Shown here: positions 1 to 5,825 of the stretch, in pieces
Numbering within the stretch: position 1 is the first letter of the stretch
Layout of the letters: every line of letters starts with the position of its first letter
From: JAAYAY01 sp964429355
GTDB taxonomy: Bacteria > Planctomycetota > Planctomycetia > Pirellulales > Thermoguttaceae
Length of the DNA stretch: 6,540 nucleotides
Direction of reading: 5' to 3'
Assembly: GCA_964429355.1 (NCBI GenBank)
Contig: CAYSCH010000480.1
Span: 1 to 6,540 of the forward strand
Program-made: the position numbers and the translations under genes
Notes under the pieces: model-generated
Databases searched by the model: none
Seen by the model: only the letters and a program-made list of their open reading frames with translations
What the model was told of the DNA's origin: nothing

Positions 1-1880
1 TCTACGCCAGCCACTATTCGGTCCACGGCACGGTGGGCCAAGGCGGTATCGGCCGCGTCTTCCTGGCTCAGGATCAGCACCTCGGTCGCGAGGTTGCCAT
101 CAAGGAACTCTTGCCCTGCGATGACCTCCATGACCTCCGTCGCCGCCTGAACCGGTTCGTACGCGAGATCAAGATTACCGGTCAGTTGGAGCACCCCAGC
201 GTTGTACCCGTCTATGAGGTTGGGCTGCGGGAAGACGGCACGCTCTACTACGTGATGAAGTACGTCCGCGGCAAGACCATGCAGGCCGCAATCGACGAGG
301 CCCACAACCGCCTGGAGCATGAGGCTCTGGGCGATCGGCTGAAACTGCTCAATCCGCTGATCGATGTCTGCGAGGCGATGAGCTATGCGCACTCGCGCGG
401 CGTCGTGCACCGCGACCTGAAGCCCGACAACATCATCCTCGGTGAGTTCGGCGAGACGATTATTCTCGATTGGGGCCTGGCGAAACTGCAGCACGAGTCT
501 TTGGACGACCCACGCCAAGGTACTCTGCCCGTGGCTCCGGCGCCAACGGGCATCACCATGGATGGAGAGATCCTCGGCACACCCGCCTTCATGGCCCCCG
601 AGCAGATCGACTCCCGGTTCGGCGAAGTCAATGCACGCACTGATGTCTATGGCCTCGGTACGATCCTCTATTTCATCCTCACCGGCGAGCTGCCATACCA
701 GGGCGATGTGCTGACAATTTTGAATCGTGTCAGCGGCCCGCACCCATCGCCTTCTCCCCGCCAGCGGCTGGACAGCCTGCCTTTGGAACTCGTGGCGATC
801 TGCGAAAAGGCCATCAGCAAGAACCAGGCCGAGCGCTTCGATCACGCAGGATCCATGGCCGACCAGCTCCGTGCCTATCGCGACGGCCGTGTCGTCAGTG
901 TCTACGCCTATTCGCCGCGAGAACTCTTCCGCCGTTTTGTCGCCCGCAACAAACCCATGTTCGTTGCCGCACTGGTGGCCGTCTTCGCGCTCCTGGCCGG
1001 CACCGGCCTGGCGGTCCATTGGGCCCTGCGTGCCGACCACGCCCGGCAGCAGGCAATCGAGTCCCACGCCCAGGCCGAACACGCTCGGCTGCAAGCCGAA
1101 CAGGCGGTCGAAGACGTTGCCAGTCTGGCCAACGACCTGGCGCGGATGGCCGACCAGACCGCCGCCAGCCTCAGCGACACGCTCAACCGTCTGACCGATG
1201 CCCTGAAGGAGACCGCCCGAGCGATCGGCGAGGCCGATATGACCGATCGTGCCGCCATGCGCCCACATCTTGCCGCCCTTCTCGAGCGATTCCCCCAGTG
1301 CGCCAGCTTCTGGACGCTCACTCCCCCGGGTATCCTGTCCGCCGTCGAGCCGGAGGCGTACGAAAAGGCCCTGGGCACCGATGTCACGCACCAGGAACAC
1401 ATCCAGTGGATCTTCCAGCACCGAAAGCCTGTGTTCAGCCGGGTCTTCCGACTGGTGGAAGAAGACTGCTACGCGGTCTCGCTGCAAGTGCCCGTCTTTC
1501 GCGGCAACACCATGGTCGGCACCCTGGCCACCGTCATCCGCCCCGAACGTGTGATCCCTGCCCTGATCCCTGAAGATCTGCAGCTCGACAGAACCTCGCG
1601 GCTCTGGTGCATTCAGGAAGACGGGTATGTGCTCTATGACAACGATTTGAACCAGGTAGGAACGTACCTCTTCAAGGATCAGACCTGTGTCCAGTACCCC
1701 GAACTGCGCCGCTTCGCCGAACAAATGATGAAGGAAAAGACCGGCGTCGGATACTTCCGTCGCCCCTCCCCCGCCTCGGCCCGAATGGACCAGCGCGTGG
1801 CAGCCTGGCAGACCTTGTCACCCAGCGAAACCACACGGTGGAAGATCGTCGTTGTGAAACCCTACGAAATAGACGACTGA
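1..1880 (+). CDS. Receptor-type Ser/Thr protein kinase with extracytoplasmic Cache-like sensor (5' end outside window)
   Basis: Predicted transmembrane Hanks-type (PknB-like) kinase that would phosphorylate Ser/Thr on cytoplasmic proteins in response to an external signal. The frame is open from base 3 (YASHYSVHGTVGQGG...), so the true start lies upstream; the GTG at 33 sits inside the glycine-rich loop and cannot be the start. Numbering from that GTG codon as residue 1: G-loop GQGGIGRV 2-9, VAIK lysine K24, alpha-C glutamate E45, catalytic HRDLKPDN 126-133, metal-binding DWG 146-148 in place of DFG, a long activation segment, GTPAFMAPE 182-190, and D204 of helix F. All residues needed for catalysis are present. 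A hydrophobic helix at about 309-331 is followed by an Ala/Gln-rich probable coiled coil (about 335-400). A periplasmic region (about 415-600) resembles Cache sensors, with VGTLATVIRP and DGYVLYDNDLNQVGTYLF. The stop is TGA at 1878-1880. The kinase call is secure; Cache is inferred from pattern, and the ligand is unknown. Confidence 0.93.
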   Translation, partial: YASHYSVHGTVGQGGIGRVFLAQDQHLGREVAIKELLPCDDLHDLRRRLNRFVREIKITGQLEHPSVVPVYEVGLREDGTLYYVMKYVRGKTMQAAIDEAHNRLEHEALGDRLKLLNPLIDVCEAMSYAHSRGVVHRDLKPDNIILGEFGETIILDWGLAKLQHESLDDPRQGTLPVAPAPTGITMDGEILGTPAFMAPEQIDSRFGEVNARTDVYGLGTILYFILTGELPYQGDVLTILNRVSGPHPSPSPRQRLDSLPLELVAICEKAISKNQAERFDHAGSMADQLRAYRDGRVVSVYAYSPRELFRRFVARNKPMFVAALVAVFALLAGTGLAVHWALRADHARQQAIESHAQAEHARLQAEQAVEDVASLANDLARMADQTAASLSDTLNRLTDALKETARAIGEADMTDRAAMRPHLAALLERFPQCASFWTLTPPGILSAVEPEAYEKALGTDVTHQEHIQWIFQHRKPVFSRVFRLVEEDCYAVSLQVPVFRGNTMVGTLATVIRPERVIPALIPEDLQLDRTSRLWCIQEDGYVLYDNDLNQVGTYLFKDQTCVQYPELRRFAEQMMKEKTGVGYFRRPSPASARMDQRVAAWQTLSPSETTRWKIVVVKPYEIDD

Positions 1881-1904
1881 CGATCCTCGGGATTTCGGGG
1901 CAAG

Positions 1905-1928
1905 TTCGTGTTGTCTTCGTGTCCGTGT
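1905..1928 (+). repeat. Short degenerate direct repeat (TTCGTGT / TTCGTGT / CCGTGT) between genes
   Basis: TTCGTGT occurs at 1905-1911 and 1916-1922, followed by CCGTGT at 1923-1928, in the 101-base gap between the kinase and exported-protein genes. It resembles the TTCGTGT-rich spacer sequence I have seen between genes in some large environmental genomes. No dyad symmetry or promoter hexamers are convincing in this gap. Confidence 0.3.
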
Positions 1929-1968
1929 CAATTCGGAGTGGAACTGGTAGTAAATCAAGGCTTTGCCC

Positions 1969-1974
1969 AAGGAG
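1969..1974 (+). promoter_or_regulatory. Ribosome binding site AAGGAG
   Basis: AAGGAG lies 7 bases before the ATG at 1982. It fixes the start of the exported protein there, rather than at the earlier in-frame ATG at 1838, which would overlap the kinase gene and place about 48 unrelated residues before the signal peptide. Confidence 0.7.
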
Positions 1975-1981
1975 CACCGGC

Positions 1982-3220
1982 ATGTGTCCGCGAAATATCG
2001 CTCGCCAGATCCTGCTCTCTGCGACGGTCGCCTGTCTGTCTGCGAACCTTCCGACGCCCGGTGCCGCCCAACCGCCCGATCCCAGCGCCCGGTCAACCCC
2101 GCCGGCGCGAACCCTCTCTGCTGCAGAAGCGGACCAGATACTCCAGCGCGACTGGCTGTTCCAGGCCCAGGGTGAACCGCTGCTCACCCGCGCGGCAGAG
2201 GAGATCGGCTGGGCTCGCCAGTTGGCCCAGCGACTGGACCGTCAACGGCCTGCCCCCGATCTGGCAAGTGAACTTGGCGAACTGGATGCACTTGAGAAGC
2301 TTCTGGGTGAACTCCAAGCAACGCCCGCCCCGGCTCCCCTCACCGCGACGGTCGACTCGCCGCCGAACTGGATCTGGTATCCCGAAGGCAAGCCAACCGA
2401 AGACGCACCGGCCGCGGTACGATACTTCCGCTGCCGGTTCGAACTGCCGGCCGACGTGCGAGCGGCCGAACTGCGGGTGGCGGCCGACGATGCCTGTGAG
2501 GTGTTCGTCAACGGCCGGCGAGTCGGTCTTCACGAAACCTGGACACAGACGGGCGTGTACGCCGTTGGCCCCTTGCTGCAGACGGGCGGCAATGTGCTCG
2601 CGGTGCGGGCGGAGAACCGCCCCGCCCCCAGTAAGAACCCTGCCGGCCTGATCACCCGTCTGAGCGTCACATGTTCCGGCGGCCAGCCGCTGATTCGAAT
2701 CTCCGACGGCTCGTGGCGTGCGGAGAACGAGCTCCATCCCCAGTGGGAGCAGCCCGCGTTCGACGACTCGAGTTGGAAAGCGGTCGTCGTGACGGCGCCT
2801 TTTGGCAGCGGCCCGTGGGGCAAGATCGCCGGCCTGGGTGCCGACGCCGAGGACGATCCGATCATTACCTATGCCGGCGAAGCACCGGCCGTCAAGGACC
2901 TGTACTTCTCCGTGCGGCAAGTCAAACGCAGGATCCTCCTGAAGAACCCGGTCCTCGACTTCACCCAGCTTATGTTCATCGACCAGCCGCTACCACAAGG
3001 CCCGGAGTCCAGGCACGAAGCCATCCATCGCATGGGGATCATGGCAGTTCTGGGGGGAGGCACATCCAGCAGGTCCCACGTGGTGATGAGGAGGGGAATC
3101 ACTGCGGCAACTGCATTGCTCCAGCACGCGATCAGACAACTCAGAGCGGCAAGCACGTGCCAGAATCCGGCCAGCAGAGGCTTATCCGTCTTTTCTTCCA
3201 TCTGCCGGGCGGTGAGGTGA
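1982..3220 (+). CDS. Exported jelly-roll / hydrazine-synthase-alpha-like protein, 3'-truncated fragment
   Basis: From the ATG at 1982 the product begins with a signal peptide (basic MCPRNIARQ, hydrophobic LLSATVACLSANL, likely cleavage after PGAA), so it is exported. A helical stretch follows (RDWLFQAQG..., about 57-113). Next is a beta-sandwich like the carbohydrate-binding N-domain of rhamnosidases and GH2 enzymes (about 129-282), with NWIWYPEG, AADDACEVFVNGRRVG and PAFDDSSWK. Then comes LLKNPVLDFTQLMFIDQP and GPESRHEAIHRMGIMAV (about 319-356). I recognise this as the start of the HZS-alpha-like, WD40/TolB-type propeller region of large planctomycete proteins. Full-length relatives, as I recall, run several hundred residues further. 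Here homology stops at about base 3050, and the last 56 or so residues are antisense of a neighbouring membrane-protein gene. The fragment is therefore probably non-functional. The gene sits 101 bases after the kinase and may share its transcript. The family name is moderately sure; the truncation is clearer. Confidence 0.7.
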   Translation: MCPRNIARQILLSATVACLSANLPTPGAAQPPDPSARSTPPARTLSAAEADQILQRDWLFQAQGEPLLTRAAEEIGWARQLAQRLDRQRPAPDLASELGELDALEKLLGELQATPAPAPLTATVDSPPNWIWYPEGKPTEDAPAAVRYFRCRFELPADVRAAELRVAADDACEVFVNGRRVGLHETWTQTGVYAVGPLLQTGGNVLAVRAENRPAPSKNPAGLITRLSVTCSGGQPLIRISDGSWRAENELHPQWEQPAFDDSSWKAVVVTAPFGSGPWGKIAGLGADAEDDPIITYAGEAPAVKDLYFSVRQVKRRILLKNPVLDFTQLMFIDQPLPQGPESRHEAIHRMGIMAVLGGGTSSRSHVVMRRGITAATALLQHAIRQLRAASTCQNPASRGLSVFSSICRAVR

Positions 3221-3738
3221 AAGTGTATACACCCTAACGCTCCCAGAGTCATCAGCAGCTCTTCTCTCCCGGCGACCCAGGTCACCGGTTCGACCATCAC
3301 CGGGTGAATCGCGAAGACACCTGCCGGCAGGAACGCCGCCCATTCCGACCAGAACGGCACGACTTGCACTTGGGTTTTGCCGGAACGACGCAACAGCCGA
3401 GATGCCAGCCCGAAAACCAGGAGCGTATTGGCCAGATGGATCAGGATCTGAGTGAGTTTGAATCCCCAGGGATCCATGCCCCATATCTGATAATCGACGG
3501 CAAGACTCAGCGAGCGGACCGGATAGTAACTCGTGATGCAGCGCGAGGTGAAAACCTGCTTCAGGTTGTGGAGAGTGAGGCCTCGAATGGTGGGATTCTG
3601 AATGAGTTGGCCGTAGACGTCGAATTTCACGAACTCGAAATCCAGGATGGGGAGGAAGACCGCCAGGACCATGAGCATCAAGGCAATCGCCGCCAAGACT
3701 GCAGCGCCCGGGTGAGTTCCCGGCGTTTCCAAGCTCAT
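2869..3738 (-). CDS. TMTC-like multi-pass membrane protein, N-terminal fragment (third paralogue of the array)
   Basis: Close paralogue of the complete gene immediately upstream (5794-3830). Shared motifs include DFEFV, SYYPVRSLSLAVDYQIWG, FKLTQILIHLANTLLVFG, FAIHPVMVEPV, AGREELLMT and SNAVAAVIP. The family fold is a GT-C-type glycosyltransferase-like membrane domain with a long first extracytoplasmic loop. The ATG at 3738 is preferred because it places the first hydrophobic helix at the same distance from the N-terminus as in the paralogue. The ATG at 3816, 13 bases after the upstream gene's stop, is an alternative; neither has a strong ribosome binding site. Homology ends at WDLLDV (codon 3063-3061), equivalent to about residue 224 of 654 in the paralogue. 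The frame then continues to 2869 as about 63 codons antisense to the exported-protein gene, so that tail is not native. The later transmembrane helices and the whole TPR region are missing, so it is most likely a pseudogene. Confidence 0.75.
   Translation of the reverse strand: MSLETPGTHPGAAVLAAIALMLMVLAVFLPILDFEFVKFDVYGQLIQNPTIRGLTLHNLKQVFTSRCITSYYPVRSLSLAVDYQIWGMDPWGFKLTQILIHLANTLLVFGLASRLLRRSGKTQVQVVPFWSEWAAFLPAGVFAIHPVMVEPVTWVAGREELLMTLGALGCIHFHLTARQMEEKTDKPLLAGFWHVLAALSCLIACWSNAVAAVIPLLITTWDLLDVPPPRTAMIPMRWMASCLDSGPCGSGWSMNISWVKSRTGFFRRILRLTCRTEKYRSLTAGASPA
3050..3063. other. Rearrangement junction joining two broken convergent genes
   Basis: Plus-strand homology of the exported protein runs through ...HRMGIMAV, whose last codon is 3047-3049. 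The minus-strand membrane protein aligns with its intact paralogue through WDLLDV, whose last codon is 3063-3061. Both genes lose recognisable sequence between these points. The interval contains a run of six G (3052-3057) that could have acted as microhomology. No IS ends, terminal inverted repeats or target duplications are visible around it. It may be a genuine deletion or inversion, or an assembly chimera; the sequence alone cannot decide. Confidence 0.7.
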
Positions 3739-3829
3739 GATACCGGTCCCAGATCGTTCTGCGATTCCTGCACCGTCTTTCCGCTGTTTCCGTCGGATAA
3801 TCAAGAAGGCACCCATTCCCTGAATTGCG

Positions 3830-5794
3830 TCACCGGACCCCGCCTTGCGAATTCTTGCCATCGTTTGGCGGCGTTTCGTCGCAGCATTGATCACGGTAGA
3901 ATTCCAACTGCTTGCGAAGATCCTCAAGCAGTCCTGTGTTGCCGGAATCGGAAGCCTGGGCCAATCCCAGTGCTTTCTCGGCAGCGCTGACGGCCAGTCT
4001 CGGCCTTCCCGCCTCGAAGTAGACGGCAGCGACAATACCCAGTTCTTCAGGTCCCAGTTGCGATTGAACCAGACAAGCCCGTTCGGCCAGTTCAACGGCC
4101 TGGGCGGGATCCCGCAGCGTCAGGTCACTGCAGGTGGCGAGCAAGGAGGCCAGCTCGAGCATCGCCGCATGACTGCCGGGATCGGCCTCCAGAGCCAGTC
4201 TGAGATTCTCAACGGCAGAGGGAAATTGGTGCTCGGCGGCGAGCCCTCGTGCGACTTCCGTGCGGATCTGCGCATAGGAACGGAAAAGTGCCGGATTCCG
4301 TGCGGCGGCCTGCTCGGCCAACCGAATGGCCCGATCGGGGTCTCGAATTTCAGTCTCGTCGCTGGTGACCAGCAACCAGGCCAGCTTCACAGCCACTTTG
4401 CCGTTGTGGGGGTCGGACTGCAGGAGGTGTTCGTATTCTCGAAGGGCCTGGCGATGATGGCCGGACAGTCTCAAGCGGTCAGCCAACTCGCAGCGGAAGC
4501 GTACGTTGCCGGGATCCAACTTGACGCATGTTTCCCACATGGAGATATCGTCGTGCCAGGTCCACACCTGGGAAGCGCTGCGCTTTCCCAGGACGAAGAG
4601 CAATGAAATCCCCAAGAGCACGATCCCCGCCTTCGCCCACGATCGTGCAGCCGCATTTGCCGGCACTCGAAGACTCATCGCCATGGCAATCGCGAGCCCG
4701 GCCAACGGCAGATAGAGGAATCGGTCGGCTCGATGAATATGGTGGATCATGATCTGCGAACTCGGGCCGAGACCTACGGCGAACCAAACCAGGCCGAGGA
4801 CGATCAGTTTCTGACGGCGAAGGAGCCAGAGCAACACCAGCGCCGCGGTGAAGGCCATCGCGCCGAGAATTACCGCAGGGTCGCCGAATCCCTGGGGTGC
4901 AATTTCGGGGTAGAACACAGCCAGATCCGAGGGCCAGACAAGCGATTTGACGTTGAGCCAGAAGACGTTGAACAGAACGCATAGACGCTCGGCGGAAAAC
5001 GCGCCCGCTTGATTCGGCGGATCGTTGAATTCGCCCACCTTCTTGAGTACGATGGTCGCGATGGCGATGATCCAGAGCGCCGCCGTTCCGGTCAGGATGC
5101 GCCAAAGGGTGGGTTTTCTGATAGTAAGAACATCCCAGGCGACGACGAGTATCGGGATGACCGCGGCCACGGCATTGCTCATGCAGGCTGCCGCGCACGA
5201 GATCGCGGCCAGAAAGTGGCAAAAGAACGCGAGGCCGCAGCGGCGACCGCTCTCCGCCAGGCGGCACGCGCTCAGGTGGAAGTGAATGCATGCCAGCGCG
5301 CCGCACGTCATCAGCAATTCTTCCCGCCCGGAAACCCAAGCCACCGGCTCAACAACCAGCGGATGGATCGCGAAGATTGCAGCAGCAAACGCCGCCAATG
5401 GCACCTCCCACTGAACCGGGCAAGGAAGGGTTATTGCACATTGCGGTTGAGAGAAGAGGCGGAGCACCAGCCAAAACAGCAGGACTGCATTTGCCAGATG
5501 GATGAGAATGTTGGTCAGCTTGAAGCCCGTCGGATTCAGTCCCCAGAACTGGTAATCCAGCGCGAAACTCAGGGAGCGGATGGGATAGTAACTGGTGACG
5601 CACCGCGTGGTGAAGAGATACTTCACGTTCTCCCAGGTAATACCTTGGACGTGCGGGTTCTGGAAGATTTGCTTCCCCACGTCGAGGTTTACAAACTCAA
5701 AGTCCAGCGCAGGATGGAAAACGGCCAACACGAGCATCGTGAATGCGATGATCGCAACCAGCGGCATGAAACGTGTGGCACCAGCGTCTTGCAT
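3830..5794 (-). CDS. TMTC-like GT-C-type membrane protein with C-terminal TPR repeats
   Basis: Complete 654-residue protein resembling the bacterial relatives of TMTC-type O-mannosyltransferases. This family has a polytopic GT-C-like membrane domain that uses lipid-linked sugar, followed by TPRs. Hydrophobic helices are visible at about 10-27, 92-113, 131-150, 156-172, 186-222, 230-250, 306-343 and 359-403. The first extracytoplasmic loop (about 30-75) has FVNLDVGKQIFQNP and SYYPIRSLSFALDYQFWG. GREELLMT (156-163) corresponds to the TMTC GRAD-type motif, and HRADRFLYLP (354-363) precedes a late helix. TPRs fill about 417-635, with two copies of the planctomycete-style repeat LAWLL..., DP..AI.LAEQA (465-500) and LASLLATCSDLTLRDP (547-562). 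The start chosen is ATG 5794, 31 bases after the upstream gene's stop; ATG 5767 is possible. The Shine-Dalgarno signal is weak, consistent with translation within an operon. Substrate is unknown, and glycosyltransferase activity is inferred from fold resemblance only. Confidence 0.82.
   Translation of the reverse strand: MQDAGATRFMPLVAIIAFTMLVLAVFHPALDFEFVNLDVGKQIFQNPHVQGITWENVKYLFTTRCVTSYYPIRSLSFALDYQFWGLNPTGFKLTNILIHLANAVLLFWLVLRLFSQPQCAITLPCPVQWEVPLAAFAAAIFAIHPLVVEPVAWVSGREELLMTCGALACIHFHLSACRLAESGRRCGLAFFCHFLAAISCAAACMSNAVAAVIPILVVAWDVLTIRKPTLWRILTGTAALWIIAIATIVLKKVGEFNDPPNQAGAFSAERLCVLFNVFWLNVKSLVWPSDLAVFYPEIAPQGFGDPAVILGAMAFTAALVLLWLLRRQKLIVLGLVWFAVGLGPSSQIMIHHIHRADRFLYLPLAGLAIAMAMSLRVPANAAARSWAKAGIVLLGISLLFVLGKRSASQVWTWHDDISMWETCVKLDPGNVRFRCELADRLRLSGHHRQALREYEHLLQSDPHNGKVAVKLAWLLVTSDETEIRDPDRAIRLAEQAAARNPALFRSYAQIRTEVARGLAAEHQFPSAVENLRLALEADPGSHAAMLELASLLATCSDLTLRDPAQAVELAERACLVQSQLGPEELGIVAAVYFEAGRPRLAVSAAEKALGLAQASDSGNTGLLEDLRKQLEFYRDQCCDETPPNDGKNSQGGVR
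4073..4162 (-). repeat. TPR unit with 'LLATCSDLTLRDPAQAVELAERA'-type motif
   Basis: Encodes residues 545-574 of the complete TMTC-like protein. The matching unit in the upstream paralogue is nearly identical in its core (ATCSD, AVELAERA), which supports recent common ancestry of the two tails. Confidence 0.6.
4295..4402 (-). repeat. TPR unit with planctomycete-type 'LAWLL...DP..AIRLAEQA' motif
   Basis: Encodes residues 465-500 of the complete TMTC-like protein. It is homologous at the protein level to the unit at 4073-4162 of the same gene and to two units in the upstream paralogue. It is a diverged protein repeat, not an identical DNA repeat. Confidence 0.6.
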
Positions 5795-5825
5795 CGGTCG
5801 GGCCCGGTTTGGCGGTCCGCGGTTC

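Noticed and set aside
908..1402. Minus-strand frame within the kinase gene
   Set aside because: Ala/Arg/Ser-rich translation typical of GC-rich antisense; the plus strand encodes the transmembrane, coiled-coil and sensor parts of the kinase.
1838..1981. Earlier in-frame ATG for the exported protein
   Set aside because: It would overlap the kinase gene by 43 bases and put a non-conserved leader before the signal peptide; the AAGGAG-preceded ATG at 1982 fits better.
2093..2920. Open frame of about 275 codons on the minus strand
   Set aside because: Mirror of the exported protein, whose signal peptide, ribosome binding site and jelly-roll motifs support the plus strand.
3040..3120. Frameshift or selenocysteine-like recoding to restore the exported protein past the break
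   Set aside because: Sequence beyond 3063 is clearly the reverse strand of a TMTC-like gene, so no frame change on the plus strand can recover the missing domain.
3000..3240. Insertion sequence or attachment site at the junction
   Set aside because: No transposase fragment, terminal inverted repeat, target-site duplication or tRNA end is visible nearby.
3739..4095. Extension of the truncated TMTC-like gene upstream to an ATG at 4095
   Set aside because: It would overlap the TPR-coding 3' end of the complete paralogue in another frame; paralogue alignment supports a start at 3738, or at most 3816.
3845..4606. Open frame of about 253 codons on the plus strand
   Set aside because: Antisense to the TPR coding region of the complete TMTC-like gene; no supported start signal or family.
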